NCBI RefSeq assembly: GCF_010667645.1
Contig: NZ_WHZV01000002.1
Span: 161,990-225,989 of the forward strand
Direction: 5' to 3'
Source: Bifidobacterium platyrrhinorum
Lineage (GTDB): Bacteria; Actinomycetota; Actinomycetes; Actinomycetales; Bifidobacteriaceae
DNA: 64,000 bases
Every line of letters begins with the position of its first letter. The first letter of the stretch is position 1. The position numbers and the translations under genes were made by a program. The notes beneath the pieces are model-generated. The model worked only from the letters and a program-made list of their open reading frames with translations, did not search any database and was not told where the DNA came from. Below are positions 18,742 to 28,587 of the stretch, one piece after another.

Positions 18742-19875
18742 ATGTCCACACCATCGGAAGGCCAGGTCCGCAGGCGCATCGCGGAGGCGGAGACCGTCGT
18801 CGTCAAGGTCGGTTCGAGCTCGCTCACGCAGGCGGGCGGCCACCTTGACGCCGACAGGCTCAACGCGCTGGTCGGCGCGCTTGCGGCCACGCATCTCATG
18901 GGCGCGCGCGTCGTGCTCGTCTCCTCGGGCGCCATCGCGGCGGGCTTCGGCCCGCTCGGCTTCGACGCGCGGCCCACGGACGTGGCCACGCAGCAGGCGA
19001 CCGCGGCCGTCGGCCAAGGGCTGCTCATGGCGCAGTACGAGGCGGCGTTCGGCCGTTTCGGCGTGCGCGTGGGGCAGATCCTCATCACCGCGGAGGACAC
19101 GATCCGCGCCACCCAGTACCGCAACGTGCAGCGCACGCTGGACCGCCTGCTCGACCTGGGCGTCGTGCCGATCATCAACGAGAACGATTCCCTTGCCTCC
19201 AACGAGATCCGTTTCGGCGACAACGACCGGCTGTCCGCGCTGGTCGCGAACCTCGTGCGCGCCGATGCGCTCGTCCTGCTCACCGATGTGGACGGGCTGT
19301 ACACGGCGCCGCCGAGCGAACCCGGCTCGCGTCGCATCGGCTATGTGCCGAACGTGGTGAACGCGCTCGGCGAGGTGAAGGTCGGCGGCACCGGCTCGAA
19401 GGTCGGCACCGGCGGCATGGTCACGAAACTGGAGGCGGCGCGCGTGGCGGCCGTCTCCGGCATCCCCACGGTGCTCACGCGCGCGGGCCTCGCGGGCCCG
19501 GCGCTGATGGGCGACCCGGTGGGCACCGTGTTCGCTCCGGTCAAGCAGCGTGGCTCGACGCGCCGCCTGTGGATCGGGTTCGCGGCCGAGCCGCGCGGCA
19601 CGATCATCGTGGACGAGGGCGCCGCGAAGGCCGTGCGCGGCGGCCACGCGTCGCTGCTCGCCGCGGGCGCGGTGGAGGTGCGCGGCGCGTTCTCCGCGGG
19701 CGACCCGGTGTGGGTCGACGCCGAGGACGGCACGCATCTGGCGCGCGGCCTCGCCGGCTACGATTCGGAGGAGGTGCCGCAGATGCTGGGGCGCAACACC
19801 ACGCAGCTCAAGCGCATCCTCGGCGAGGAGTACGCCCACCCCCTCGTCCACCGCGACAACCTCGTGCTGGTCTGA
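18742..19875 (+). CDS. proB: Glutamate 5-kinase
   Basis: The 377-residue enzyme phosphorylates glutamate to glutamyl-5-phosphate, the first and feedback-controlled step of proline synthesis. The amino acid kinase fold is clear: VVVKVGSSSLTQAGG, VLVSSGAIAAGFGPLG, PIINENDSLASNEIRFGDND and GTGGMVTKLEAA. A C-terminal PUA domain starts near residue 285 (GTIIVDEGAAKAVRGGHASLL). It follows obgE by 46 bp, a common actinobacterial order (obg-proB), and is probably cotranscribed. Confidence 0.96.
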   Translation: MSTPSEGQVRRRIAEAETVVVKVGSSSLTQAGGHLDADRLNALVGALAATHLMGARVVLVSSGAIAAGFGPLGFDARPTDVATQQATAAVGQGLLMAQYEAAFGRFGVRVGQILITAEDTIRATQYRNVQRTLDRLLDLGVVPIINENDSLASNEIRFGDNDRLSALVANLVRADALVLLTDVDGLYTAPPSEPGSRRIGYVPNVVNALGEVKVGGTGSKVGTGGMVTKLEAARVAAVSGIPTVLTRAGLAGPALMGDPVGTVFAPVKQRGSTRRLWIGFAAEPRGTIIVDEGAAKAVRGGHASLLAAGAVEVRGAFSAGDPVWVDAEDGTHLARGLAGYDSEEVPQMLGRNTTQLKRILGEEYAHPLVHRDNLVLV

Positions 19876-19955
19876 CGCGGTCCGACGGCGTCGTTCCCCG
19901 ATGTGCTTGGAATGACGTGCCCGGGAAGCTGTGCCCGGAAGCCGTCGGGACGTGT

Positions 19956-21275
19956 TCACGACACCGCCGCGACGAACGCGTCCAGCGATTCGTCGCCCTG
20001 CACGCGCACGCGCGGCAGGTCCATCGGGTCGTCGCCCGGCTGCGCCCTGCCGTATTGCGTGGTGAACGCGACGAGCGCGCCCGCGTCCTTCACGGCCGCA
20101 CGCGCGTCCGCCGTGGTGTCGCCGAATGGGTAGGCGAACGCCTGCAGCGATCCGGTGACGCGCTTCGAGGCGGCGAGGTCGTCGACGATCTCCTGCCGGC
20201 TCATCGCGCTGATGCGCCCGCCGTGGCCCACGGTGCCGCCGGCCCGGTGCATGTCGTTCGAATGCGATTCGTATTCCAGATAGGGGGATTTGCAGTCCTT
20301 CATGCGCTGTGGCGCGTTGCCGTCGCTCGTGATGACGAACGACGTGGCCGCCACCCGGTATTTCGTGAACAGCGGGCACCCGTTCGTGAAGAACCCGGGT
20401 TCGCCGTCGTCGAACGTGAGCACGACGCTGTGCGCGGGCAGCGTGTGCGTGCCGTCGACGTACGCGCGCACCTCCGGCCACGACGGCTGGTAGAAGCCGT
20501 GTCCGGCGAGGTATTCCAGCTGCTTTTCGAGCGCGTCGGCGGCGATGTAGTTCGCGTTGAGGTCCGCGGGCGGGTTCGCCGGATCGTAGATGTAGTGGTA
20601 CATGAGCACGGGCAGGCCGCCGGTCTGCGGGTCCATCGCGTCGACGACCTTCACCGTGCGCACCGTGGACGCGACGTGCCCGTGCGAGTCGCGCACGGTG
20701 TAGCGCACCGGGTAGTCGCCCGCGCGCGACGTGTCCACGTCGCCGCTCGTGCGGATCGCGCCGGTGAGGACGCCGTCCTCCGGTTCGATGGCGTGCGCGC
20801 CGCCCTCCACGTACGCCTCGCCCTTGAGCACGGTGGTCACGGCGCTGCCGTTGACGCCGATGACGATGTCGCCCGGATCGTTCGCCGGCACGGCCTTGCG
20901 CGCGAGCGCGCCGTGCGCGGGGGAGGCGGCGGTTGCGCCGGTCGCGGCGCGTGAGGCGGCGGTCGTCGCGCCCGTGCCGGACAGGGCGGGGACGACGAGC
21001 GTCGGCAGCGCGACGGCGGCGACGAACACGACCACGGCCAGCGCCGCCAGGGCGATGCGCCGCGCGCGTGCCGCCGCGAGCGCGCGGCGCGACCTGCGGC
21101 TCACGTGCATGCCGATGTTGGCGGCGGCGCCCTCCGCCGCGACCGCGGTGCGGCGGTGTTCCGCGCCGGCCGCGGCGATGCGGTTGCCGATGACGCCCTC
21201 GTGCGCGCCGTCGCCCGTGCGCGGTGCGCGTCGCGACGGCGCGCGCCTGCCTTCGGAACCCCTTCGTGTGGTCAT
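19956..21275 (-). CDS. Membrane-anchored polysaccharide deacetylase (NodB domain)
   Basis: A 439-residue protein with a basic cytoplasmic N-terminus (about 70 residues, Arg-rich), a single membrane segment ([19 protein letters not shown]), an Ala/Thr linker, an extracellular Ig-like domain ([20 protein letters not shown]...[14 protein letters not shown]) and a C-terminal NodB-type carbohydrate esterase domain. The catalytic and metal-binding motifs are [11 protein letters not shown] and HSNDMHR (H-x3-H), with FAYPFGD later. It probably deacetylates a cell-wall or capsule polymer outside the membrane. The start at 21275 follows GAGGAGACG. Its 3' end converges with proB. Confidence 0.88.
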   Translation of the reverse strand: MTTRRGSEGRRAPSRRAPRTGDGAHEGVIGNRIAAAGAEHRRTAVAAEGAAANIGMHVSRRSRRALAAARARRIALAALAVVVFVAAVALPTLVVPALSGTGATTAASRAATGATAASPAHGALARKAVPANDPGDIVIGVNGSAVTTVLKGEAYVEGGAHAIEPEDGVLTGAIRTSGDVDTSRAGDYPVRYTVRDSHGHVASTVRTVKVVDAMDPQTGGLPVLMYHYIYDPANPPADLNANYIAADALEKQLEYLAGHGFYQPSWPEVRAYVDGTHTLPAHSVVLTFDDGEPGFFTNGCPLFTKYRVAATSFVITSDGNAPQRMKDCKSPYLEYESHSNDMHRAGGTVGHGGRISAMSRQEIVDDLAASKRVTGSLQAFAYPFGDTTADARAAVKDAGALVAFTTQYGRAQPGDDPMDLPRVRVQGDESLDAFVAAVS

Positions 21276-21520
21276 CTCGTCTCCTCGGTGTCTCCCACGG
21301 CGTCGGCGGTCACCCCGCGCCCTGCGACATCCCGGCGGACGGTGTCCGGTTACCGCCTCCATTTCACCACGTGCCGTGCACGTCCGGCGCGTTCCGCGGC
21401 GGCGCGTGCGAGGCGATGCTGCGGGCGATGCGGAACGCGCTTCGGCGGGTGATGCGGTGGGCGGTGCGGCGACCCGTGAGGGTATGGCGCTTCTCGCGCG
21501 TCGGGTTTATTGTGGGAGCC

Positions 21521-22735
21521 ATGACTATGGCTGACTGGCAGACTCTCTCCGACCGTATCAATCACGTGACCCCGAGCGCCACGCTCGCCGTCGACTCCAA
21601 GGCGAAGGCCATGAAGGCCGCCGGACTCGACGTCATCGGCTTCGGCGCCGGCGAACCGAACTTCCCGACGCCCGACTACGTCGTCGACGCCGCGGCCGCC
21701 GCCTGCCGCGACCCGAAGAACTACAAGTACACGCCCACGCCGGGCTTGCCCGAGCTGCGCCGCGCCATCGCCGACAAGACGCTGCGCGACTCCGGCTACG
21801 AGGTGGCCCCCGAGCAGGTCGTCGTGACCAACGGCGGCAAGCAGGCCGTCTACTCGACGTTCCAGATCCTGCTCGACGAGGGCGACGAGGTCATCATCCC
21901 CACCCCGTACTGGACCAGCTACCCGGAGGCCGTCAAGCTCGCCGGTGGCAAGCCGGTCGAGGTGTTCGCCGGGGCCGACCGCGGCTTCGAGCCGGACCTC
22001 GCCGCGATCGAGGCGGCGCGCACCGAACGCACCAAGGCGATCATCGTGACCTCCCCGAACAACCCGACCGGCGCCGTGTGGAGCGCCGAGACGATCGAAG
22101 GCATCGCCAAGTGGGCGATCGAGCACCACGTGTGGGTCGTCTCCGACGAGATCTACGAGCACCTCAACTACGACGACGCGCGCACCACGTACATCGGCGC
22201 CGCCGTGCCCGAGGTGCGCGACCAGCTCATCGTGCTCAACGGCGTGGCCAAGACCTACGCGATGCCCGGCTGGCGCGTCGGCTGGCTCATCGCGCCCGGG
22301 CCGGTCGCCAAGGCCGCCGCCAAGCTGCAGGGCCACATGACCTCCAACGTGGCGAACGTCTCCCAGCGCGCCGCCATCGCCGCCGTCTCCGGCCCGCTCG
22401 ACGCCGTGTACCGCATGCGCGAGGCGTTCGACGTGCGCCGCCAGGCGATCGTCGCCGCCTTGAACGACATCGAGGGTGTGAACTGCCCGACGCCGACCGG
22501 CGCGTTCTACGCGTTCGCCGACATCACCGCGCTGCTCGGCAGGCCGCTCGGCCCGAACGGCACCGTGTCGCACTCCTCCTCCGAGTTCGCCGCCGCCCTG
22601 CTCGACGAGGCGCACGTCGCCGCCGTGCCCGGCGAGGCGTTCGGCGCCCCCGGCTACCTGCGTTTCTCCTACGCGCTGGCCGACGACCAGCTCGCCGAGG
22701 GCATGCGCCGCATGAAGGCCTACGTCGAGGCGTGA
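21521..22735 (+). CDS. Class I PLP-dependent aminotransferase (aspartate aminotransferase type)
   Basis: This 404-residue fold-type I aminotransferase probably interconverts aspartate and oxaloacetate or a related pair. Diagnostic parts are [30 protein letters not shown], the [10 protein letters not shown] loop, [12 protein letters not shown], the Schiff-base lysine in [16 protein letters not shown], and the C-terminal [12 protein letters not shown] with the substrate-binding Arg. The start at 21521 follows GGGAG. An ATG two codons later is also possible. Substrate assignment is by family resemblance. Confidence 0.9.
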   Translation: MTMADWQTLSDRINHVTPSATLAVDSKAKAMKAAGLDVIGFGAGEPNFPTPDYVVDAAAAACRDPKNYKYTPTPGLPELRRAIADKTLRDSGYEVAPEQVVVTNGGKQAVYSTFQILLDEGDEVIIPTPYWTSYPEAVKLAGGKPVEVFAGADRGFEPDLAAIEAARTERTKAIIVTSPNNPTGAVWSAETIEGIAKWAIEHHVWVVSDEIYEHLNYDDARTTYIGAAVPEVRDQLIVLNGVAKTYAMPGWRVGWLIAPGPVAKAAAKLQGHMTSNVANVSQRAAIAAVSGPLDAVYRMREAFDVRRQAIVAALNDIEGVNCPTPTGAFYAFADITALLGRPLGPNGTVSHSSSEFAAALLDEAHVAAVPGEAFGAPGYLRFSYALADDQLAEGMRRMKAYVEA

Positions 22736-22812
22736 CCGGAGCCGGTCGCCCCGTGCGCGTCGGCGTGATCCGCGTGATCCGCGTGATGCGCGACATGCCG
22801 TGATTTCGTTGG

Positions 22813-22840
22813 AATCCCGTGGTTTTGCCACGGGATTTCC
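22813..22840 (+). terminator. Terminator after the aminotransferase
   Basis: AATCCCGTGG (22813-22822) pairs perfectly with CCACGGGATT (22828-22837) over a TTTTG loop. The T-run is short. Confidence 0.7.
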
Positions 22841-22859
22841 CGTATATGGACACCATGAA

Positions 22860-22888
22860 TTGACGAAATCCCGGGGAGTCGCTACTAT
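22860..22888 (+). promoter_or_regulatory. Promoter of the tRNA-Trp-secE-nusG unit
   Basis: TTGACG (22860-22865), a 17-bp spacer and TACTAT (22883-22888) form a near-consensus sigma-70 promoter about 69 bp before the tRNA. Confidence 0.75.
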
Positions 22889-22956
22889 ATCTGCTTGGCG
22901 GTTTTCGCCGTGGCGAAGCGTTCTCTAGGGACGCGGAACCGAGGTGAAGTTCACCT

Positions 22957-23032
22957 AGGGAAGTGGCGCAATTGGTAGCGCAACGGTCTCCAAAACCGTA
23001 GGTTGTGGGTTCGAGTCCCGCCTTCCCTGCCA
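22957..23032 (+). tRNA. tRNA-Trp (anticodon CCA)
   Basis: The cloverleaf is complete. The acceptor stem AGGGAAG (22957-22963) pairs with CTTCCCT (23022-23028). The anticodon loop CTCCAAA carries CCA and the T-arm has GGTTCGAGTCC. The 3' CCA is encoded. It lies directly before secE, as in many actinobacteria. Confidence 0.97.
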
Positions 23033-23066
23033 AGTTTCTCCGGATACCCCTAAGCGAAGGATGGAT

Positions 23067-23294
23067 ATGGCGAAGGCTAGCAAGAGCGAAAAGGCCGTCA
23101 AGCCGAACGTCTTCATGCAGATCGGTCTGTTCATCAAGCAGATCATCGACGAGCTTCGCAAGGTTGTGACCCCGACCGCCAAGGAACTCTTCTTCTGGTC
23201 GCTGGCCGTGTTCATCTTCGTCCTGCTGCTGATGGCTCTCGTGACCGGCATGGATTACGGTCTGAGCAAGCTCACGCTGTGGGTGTTCGGCTGA
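23067..23294 (+). CDS. secE: Preprotein translocase subunit SecE
   Basis: The 75-residue SecE of the SecYEG channel has a charged N-terminus (KASKSEKAVKP), the conserved amphipathic FIKQIIDELRKVVTPTAKEL and a single transmembrane helix (FFWSLAVFIFVLLLMALVTG). The start at 23067 has GAAGGA at proper distance. An ATG six bases earlier abuts the Shine-Dalgarno sequence and is unlikely. It is followed by nusG, the classic pair. Confidence 0.95.
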   Translation: MAKASKSEKAVKPNVFMQIGLFIKQIIDELRKVVTPTAKELFFWSLAVFIFVLLLMALVTGMDYGLSKLTLWVFG

Positions 23295-23338
23295 TCCATC
23301 CGTTACAGCGAACGCACGAACCCGAAGGTGAATAACGC

Positions 23339-24220
23339 ATGAGTGATGAAGTGAATCTCGAGAACCTCGACGCGCTGCCCGACCTGCCGGAGACCGAGCC
23401 GGCCGAAGGCCCCGCCGCCACCGCACCGGCCGCCGACGAATCCCAGGCCGCCGAGACCCCCGAGACCGCTGCAGCGCCCGCCGCCGACACCTCCGATGTC
23501 GAGGTCGCCGCCCCCGTCGCGTCCCTCGACGACGAAACCCCGCTCTCCCTCGACGACGATGAGGAGACCGAGACCAACGAATCCGAACAGGCCGAGGCCA
23601 CCGACGCCGGCCAGGCCGCCGTCGAGGCGTTCTCCAAGTCGCTGCGCACCCTCGAAGGCAAGTGGTACGTGCTCCACACGTACTCCGGCTACGAGAAGCG
23701 CGTCAAGACCAACGTCGAATCCCGCATCCAGTCCTTCGGCCTCGAAGACAAGATCTTCCAGATCGAAGTGCCGATGGAAGAGGTCGAGAAGCACACCGAG
23801 AAGGGCAAGAAGGTCATCACCCGCGTGCGCGTCCCCGGCTACGTCCTCATCCGCATGTGGCCCGACGAGAACGCCCGCCGCATCGTGCGCGAGACCGAAG
23901 GCGTCACCGGCTTCGTCGGCCCCACCAAGGACCCGGCCCCGCTCTCCCGCAAGGAAGTCGTCCAGATGATGGCCCCGATGATCGCCTCCGAGGCGCTCAA
24001 GAAGGCCGGCGACAAGCCCGCCGCCGCCAAGAAGCGCACCGTCGAGGTCTCCTACGCCATCGGCGACCAGGTCACCGTCACCGACGGCCCCTTCGCCACC
24101 ATGGCCGCCGTCGTCTCCGACGTCGAGCCCACCACCCAGAAGCTCACCGTGCTCGTGTCCATCTTCGGCCGCGATACGCCGGTGGAGCTTGGCTTCAACC
24201 AGGTCCAGCGCCTCGACTGA
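23339..24220 (+). CDS. nusG: Transcription termination/antitermination factor NusG
   Basis: The 293-residue NusG couples RNA polymerase to ribosomes or Rho. The first 100 or so residues are an acidic, Ala/Glu/Asp-rich tail typical of actinobacterial NusG. The NGN domain begins at [20 protein letters not shown] and includes [20 protein letters not shown]. The KOW domain ([20 protein letters not shown]...[18 protein letters not shown]) closes the protein. In most relatives rplK follows at once. Here about 3.1 kb intervenes. Confidence 0.96.
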   Translation: MSDEVNLENLDALPDLPETEPAEGPAATAPAADESQAAETPETAAAPAADTSDVEVAAPVASLDDETPLSLDDDEETETNESEQAEATDAGQAAVEAFSKSLRTLEGKWYVLHTYSGYEKRVKTNVESRIQSFGLEDKIFQIEVPMEEVEKHTEKGKKVITRVRVPGYVLIRMWPDENARRIVRETEGVTGFVGPTKDPAPLSRKEVVQMMAPMIASEALKKAGDKPAAAKKRTVEVSYAIGDQVTVTDGPFATMAAVVSDVEPTTQKLTVLVSIFGRDTPVELGFNQVQRLD

Positions 24221-24321
24221 CGCACGCTAACGGAGTGTCGGCGGCATTGCCCCTCGGTCGACGTACCTTCGTACGCCTTCCCTCGGTGCGCTTTGCCGAC
24301 ACACGCGTTATCGCACGTCAG
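24217..24321. repeat. About 105-bp imperfect palindrome overlapping the nusG stop
   Basis: CTGACG (24217-24222) pairs with CGTCAG (24316-24321). Inside, GTGTCGGC (24235-24242) pairs with GCCGACAC (24295-24302), and a tip hairpin CGTAC-CTTC-GTACG is at 24262-24275. CCCTCGGT occurs twice inside. It resembles a dispersed bifidobacterial hairpin repeat. Confidence 0.6.
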
Positions 24322-24339
24322 TAACCGAAATGCTTTGGG

Positions 24340-24367
24340 AATCCCCGCCTTGATGGCGGGGATTTTT
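24340..24367 (+). terminator. Rho-independent terminator of nusG
   Basis: AATCCCCGCC (24340-24349) pairs with GGCGGGGATT (24355-24364), loop TTGAT, followed by TTT. It separates nusG from the symporter transcript. Confidence 0.85.
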
Positions 24368-24722
24368 CGTATGCGGGCGGGGGCGGCGCGACACGCCGGG
24401 GTGGAACGTTTCATATTGCTTTGGGTGGTTGATGGAGGACATCCGGGGGCCGGCTGTGACGGCGCGCGGGGTACTCCGCACACCGTGGGGGTCGCCCGAA
24501 TGTGACGCGGCGCACATGCCGATGCGCGGGGCGGACCGCATGCGTGCGGTGCGGCGCCGCGCGATGCGCCCCACGCGGCAACGGTTCCACGGATACGCGG
24601 GGAATACCCGATTACGTAATCATCGTGAAGCGGGATGCGCGAAATGAACAACCGGAATGTTCTCAAATGGTTTTACTTTGTTTGGGAATGTTATTTTGGC
24701 CTATAAAAATGTTCGATTCGAG
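24368..24722. other. Gene-free spacer downstream of nusG
   Basis: No supported gene. The left part is GC-rich with scattered short repeats. From about 24640 the sequence becomes AT-rich, which marks the upstream region of the symporter promoter. A second possible -35/-10 pair (TTGTTT at 24678, TATAAA at 24702, 18-bp spacer) is present. Confidence 0.4.
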
Positions 24723-24751
24723 TTGCAAAATCGTATCGACGGACCTATATT
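24723..24751 (+). promoter_or_regulatory. Candidate promoter of the symporter gene
   Basis: TTGCAA (24723-24728), 17-bp spacer, TATATT (24746-24751), about 80 bp upstream of the start codon, in an unusually AT-rich stretch. Confidence 0.6.
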
Positions 24752-24832
24752 GCATCTCGCTAACGCAAACATCGGCATTGATCGCCGGTGCCTGTGTTCG
24801 AGGAAGAACAACTCTAGGAAAGAGGGAGCGGC

Positions 24833-26584
24833 ATGATTGATCTTGCTGCCGGGGAATCCGCGATTCGCCTGTCGCTGAGCTGGGTGGATTGGCTTATCCT
24901 CATCATCTACTTCGCCATGATCGTCTGGATCGGATATTCGATCCACAAGCAGCAGAAGTCCTCCGAGGACTTCCTGCTCGCCGGTCGTTCGATGCCGGCC
25001 TGGATCGCAGGCCTCGCGTTCTGCGCCGCCAACCTGGGCGCCACCGAGATCCTGGGCATGGCCGCCAACGGCGCCCAGATCGGCATGCCGACCATCCACT
25101 ACTACCTGATCGGCGCCGTGCCGGGCATGGTGTTCCTCGGCATCTTCATGATGCCGTTCTACTACGGCTCCGGCGTGCGCTCGGTGCCTGAGTTCATGTA
25201 CCAGCGCTTCGGCAAGGGCGCGCACATCATCGTGTCGCTGTGCTTCGCCGTGTCCACCATCCTGCAGGCCGGCATCAACCTGTACGCCATGGCCCTGATC
25301 CTCCAGGCCATGCTCGGCTGGAGCCAGTGGACCGCCATCATCGTGTCCGCCGTGTTCGTGCTCGCCTACATCACCCTCGGCGGCCTGACCTCCGCCATCT
25401 ACAACGAGGTCATGCAGTTCTTCGTCATCGTCGCGGCCCTCATCCCGGTCACCGTCATCGGCCTGTCCCACGTGGGCGGCTGGAGCGGCCTGACCGCCAA
25501 GCTCGACAGCATGCAGGGCTGGTCCGGATCCATCCACGCCTGGGCCGGCACCGGTCTCGGCAACGTGACCAACCCGGTCGGCGGCGACTGGTTCTCCATC
25601 CTCATGGGCCTCGGCTTCGTGCTCGGCTTCGGCTACTGGACCACCAACTTCACCGAGGTGCAGCGCGCCTTCGCCGCGAAGAGCATGACCGCCGCCCGCA
25701 TGACGCCTATCCTCGGCGCCATCCCGAAGATGGTCATCTGGCTCATCATCATCATCCCGGGCATGATCGCGGCCGCCACCGTCGGCAACCTGTTCGCCGG
25801 CGACCACCCGGTCCTGCAGTACAACGAAGCCATCCCGTACCTGTTCAAGATGTACCTGCCGAACGGCGTCCTTGGCGTCGCCATCACCGGCATGATGGCC
25901 TCTTTCATGGCCGGCATGGCCGCGAACGTCTCCTCGTTCAACACCGTGTTCACCTACGATCTGTGGCAGGACTACGTCAAGCCCGGCCAGAACGACAAGT
26001 ACTACCTGAACATGGGCCGCATCATCACCGTGATCGGCGTCTTCATCTCCGTGTTCACCGCGTGGATCGCGTCGCAGTTCGGCAACATCATGACGTACCT
26101 GCAAACGCTGTTCAGCTTCTTCAACGCCCCGCTGTTCGCCGTGTTCATCCTCGGCCTGGTGTGGAAGCGCGTCTCCAACGTCGCCGGCACCGTCGGCTAC
26201 GTGTGCGGCATCATCGCCCCGCTCATCACCTACATCCTGTACCTGCAGTCCGTCGCCGCCGGCAGCCCGATCTTCGGCTCCGCCACCGCCGAGACCTGGT
26301 ACGGCGCCATCATCTCCTGCCTGGCCACCTGGATCGTGGCGGCGGTGCTCACGCCGTTCACCAAGGCCAAGTCCGACAAGGAGCTCGAGGGCCTGACCTT
26401 CGGCACCAACGGCATCAAGTACTTCAAGGAGGCCTCCGCCGAGGAGCTCGAGGACGCCAAGCGCGCCGCGAAGGAAGCCGGAAAGGACGTCGCCACCGTG
26501 AAGGTCCCGTGGTACAAGAAGCCGCTCATCCTGGGCACCGTGATCTTCGTGCTCGGCCTCGTCTTCTACATCCCGTTCTTCTAA
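24833..26584 (+). CDS. Sodium:solute symporter (SSS family)
   Basis: A 583-residue membrane protein of the SSS family with about 14 hydrophobic segments. Family marks are the early WLILIIYFAMIVWIGYSIHK, SSEDFLLAGRSMPAWIAGLAFCAANLGA in TM1-2, LGGLTSAIYNEVMQFFVI and GFGYWTTNFTEVQRAFAAKS. These resemble sugar or solute cotransporters of the galactose/inositol branch, but the substrate is not resolvable here. The start at 24833 follows AGAGGGAG. It interrupts the expected nusG-rplK neighbourhood and has its own promoter and a downstream partner gene. Confidence 0.9.
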   Translation: MIDLAAGESAIRLSLSWVDWLILIIYFAMIVWIGYSIHKQQKSSEDFLLAGRSMPAWIAGLAFCAANLGATEILGMAANGAQIGMPTIHYYLIGAVPGMVFLGIFMMPFYYGSGVRSVPEFMYQRFGKGAHIIVSLCFAVSTILQAGINLYAMALILQAMLGWSQWTAIIVSAVFVLAYITLGGLTSAIYNEVMQFFVIVAALIPVTVIGLSHVGGWSGLTAKLDSMQGWSGSIHAWAGTGLGNVTNPVGGDWFSILMGLGFVLGFGYWTTNFTEVQRAFAAKSMTAARMTPILGAIPKMVIWLIIIIPGMIAAATVGNLFAGDHPVLQYNEAIPYLFKMYLPNGVLGVAITGMMASFMAGMAANVSSFNTVFTYDLWQDYVKPGQNDKYYLNMGRIITVIGVFISVFTAWIASQFGNIMTYLQTLFSFFNAPLFAVFILGLVWKRVSNVAGTVGYVCGIIAPLITYILYLQSVAAGSPIFGSATAETWYGAIISCLATWIVAAVLTPFTKAKSDKELEGLTFGTNGIKYFKEASAEELEDAKRAAKEAGKDVATVKVPWYKKPLILGTVIFVLGLVFYIPFF

Positions 26585-26633
26585 ACCCGTCGGGTTGACC
26601 CATAGTACGTAGGAACGTCTTAAGGAGTTTGCA

Positions 26634-26969
26634 ATGGCAGAAGAGACTCAGGGCAAGGACCTGCTGACTCAGGCCGAGAAGGACCAGGCGGTCAAGGCGG
26701 CGCGCAACAACGATCTGCGCCGGCTCATCGCCATCCTGTTCATCATCTACGGCGTGATCGTCACGATCGTGGGCATCGTCGCGCCGAACATGAACGGCGC
26801 CGACACCAACGGCATCGCGATCAACCTGTGGACCGGCATCGTCATGCTGGTCATCGGCATCGCGTTCGAGCTGTGGTGCCGCTTCAAGCCGCTGTCGGCC
26901 GAGGACATCATCGCCTCCGCCGAGGAGTCCGTGCGCAAGGCGCAGGTCCAGCACGAAGGCTCGAAGTGA
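26634..26969 (+). CDS. Small two-helix membrane protein linked to the symporter
   Basis: A 111-residue protein of unknown function. A charged N-terminus (EETQGKDLLTQAEKDQ) is followed by two hydrophobic helices (LIAILFIIYGVIVTIVGIVAP and LWTGIVMLVIGIAFELW) and a charged tail (SAEDIIASAEESVRKAQVQH). AAGGAG lies seven bases before the ATG. It starts 49 bp after the symporter on the same strand, so cotranscription is likely. It could be an accessory subunit of that transporter, but that is inference from position only. Confidence 0.8.
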   Translation: MAEETQGKDLLTQAEKDQAVKAARNNDLRRLIAILFIIYGVIVTIVGIVAPNMNGADTNGIAINLWTGIVMLVIGIAFELWCRFKPLSAEDIIASAEESVRKAQVQHEGSK

Positions 26970-27303
26970 GATGACCGGCACCGCGCGGCGGCGTGACATG
27001 CATGGCGTCTGACGGCATGGCGTGACGGCGCGCGGGAAAGCGGTTCTGAGGGGTCGTCGGGAGTTCCTCCTGGCGGCCCCTTTCGCGTCCGCCCGCGCCG
27101 CGGCGCGCCGGCGGCACGGACGCGCGGCCTTGTCGTGGTGGCTCGGCATAATGGGAAAGCTTGTGTCTGGAGGGGAGACCCGCTAGCACAGCACAGCAAT
27201 ATAAGTTGCGGGAGGAGACCGCGCGACCGTGCGCGTTCCGTCGCGGATGCGAGCGGACGGGCGGCGACCGGCTGCACCGCGTTATAGAAAGAAGAACCAT
27301 AAC
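26970..27303. other. Spacer before rplK, with a possible terminator
   Basis: This 334-bp region holds an imperfect hairpin (AGGGG 27049-27053 with CCCCT 27077-27081, inner GGAG/CTCC) followed by TTTC that may end the symporter transcript, and presumably the rplKA promoter and leader. CATAAT at 27147 is a possible -10 without a good -35. No gene is supported. Confidence 0.4.
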
Positions 27304-27735
27304 ATGGCTCCCAAGAAGAAAGTCTCCGCGCTGATCAAGCTGCAGATTCAGGCTGGCAAGGCCAACCCGGCCCCGCCGCTGGGTCCTGCGCTGGGTTCGC
27401 ACGGCGTCAACATCATGGACTTCTGCAAGGCCTACAACGACAAGACCAAGGACAAGATGGGCCAGGTGATCCCGGTTGAGATCACCGTGTACGAAGACCG
27501 TTCCTTCACCTTCATCCTGAAGACCCCGCCGGCGGCCGCGCTGCTGAAGAAGGCCGCGGGCATCGACAAGGGCACCGAGAACCCGCTGACCCACAAGGTC
27601 GGTTCCGTCACCAAGGCGCAGGTCCGTGAGATCGCCGAGACCAAGATGGCCGATCTCTCCGCCCGCGACATCGAAGCCGGCATGAAGATCATCGAAGGCA
27701 CCGCCCGTTCCATGGGCATCACGGTGACCGACTGA
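27304..27735 (+). CDS. rplK: 50S ribosomal protein L11
   Basis: The 143-residue L11 begins [20 protein letters not shown] and contains the proline-rich [23 protein letters not shown] motif that contacts the GTPase-associated rRNA. The frame is open upstream, but homology starts at 27304. It is followed by rplA 15 bp later. Confidence 0.98.
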   Translation: MAPKKKVSALIKLQIQAGKANPAPPLGPALGSHGVNIMDFCKAYNDKTKDKMGQVIPVEITVYEDRSFTFILKTPPAAALLKKAAGIDKGTENPLTHKVGSVTKAQVREIAETKMADLSARDIEAGMKIIEGTARSMGITVTD

Positions 27736-27750
27736 TAAGGAGAAGGACAG

Positions 27751-28443
27751 ATGGCTAAGCATTCCAAGAAGTACCGCGAAGCGGCCGAGAAGGTCGATCG
27801 TAACAACCTGTACACCCCCGACCAGGCCATCGCGCTGCTCAAGAGCATGCCGGCCCGCAACTTCGACGAGACCGTCGAAGCGGTGCTCCGCCTGAACGTC
27901 GACCCGCGCAAGGCCGACCAGCTGGTCCGCGGCACCGTGAGCCTGCCTCACGGCACCGGCAAGACCGTCAAGGTCCTCGTCTTCGCCCGTGGCCCGCAGG
28001 CCACCGCGGCCGCCGAGGCCGGCGCCGACATCGTCGGCGACGACGACCTGATCGCCAAGGTGCAGGGCGGCTTCCTCGACTTCGACTCCGTCGTCGCCAC
28101 CCCGGACATGATGGGCAAGGTCGGCCGTCTGGGCCGCGTGCTCGGCCCGCGTGGCCTCATGCCGAACCCGAAGACCGGCACCGTGACCATGGACGTCGCC
28201 AAGGCCGTCAAGGACATCAAGGCCGGTAAGATCGAGTTCCGCGTGGACAAGAACGGCAACCTCTCCTTCCTCATCGGCAAGGCCTCCTTCGCCGAGAACG
28301 CGCTGGACGAGAACTTCCACGCCGTGGCCGAAGAGGTCAAGCGCCTCAAGCCGGCCACCGTGAAGGGCCGTTACATCACCAAGGCGACCATCACCTCCAC
28401 GATGGGCCCCGGCATCCCGGTCGATCCGTCCGTGATCGCCTGA
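27751..28443 (+). CDS. rplA: 50S ribosomal protein L1
   Basis: The 230-residue L1 stalk protein includes the signature [15 protein letters not shown] and [21 protein letters not shown]1 represses its own operon in other bacteria by binding the leader. The ribosome site AAGGAGAAGGAC is strong. The gene is followed by a hairpin cluster and converges with a regulator gene. Confidence 0.98.
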   Translation: MAKHSKKYREAAEKVDRNNLYTPDQAIALLKSMPARNFDETVEAVLRLNVDPRKADQLVRGTVSLPHGTGKTVKVLVFARGPQATAAAEAGADIVGDDDLIAKVQGGFLDFDSVVATPDMMGKVGRLGRVLGPRGLMPNPKTGTVTMDVAKAVKDIKAGKIEFRVDKNGNLSFLIGKASFAENALDENFHAVAEEVKRLKPATVKGRYITKATITSTMGPGIPVDPSVIA

Positions 28444-28503
28444 CGCAAAGCCCGGTGGGCTTTGTGTAATAGCGAGCAGCGATAGCGTCGCGAGCGTAGC
28501 TCG
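28444..28503. repeat. Palindrome cluster of the CC-NNT-GG family after rplA
   Basis: CAAAGCCC (28446-28453) and GGGCTTTG (28457-28464) flank GGT, extended by one wobble and one G-C pair. A second hairpin CGAGC-GTA-GCTCG follows at 28491-28503. The order palindrome, then GCGATAGCGT, then further hairpin resembles the insert at 42800-42851 in the FAS gene. Confidence 0.65.
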
Positions 28504-28521
28504 TTGCGCATAAGCCGCACA

Positions 28522-28558
28522 GAAGACCCTCGGTTCCGCGAAGGAACCGAGGGTCTTC
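28522..28558. terminator. Bidirectional terminator between rplA and the regulator
   Basis: GAAGACCCTCGGTTCC (28522-28537) pairs perfectly over 16 bp with 28543-28558, loop GCGAA. Confidence 0.8.
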
Positions 28559-28587
28559 GCATATCCATCAAACGTTCGTTCGCCCCC

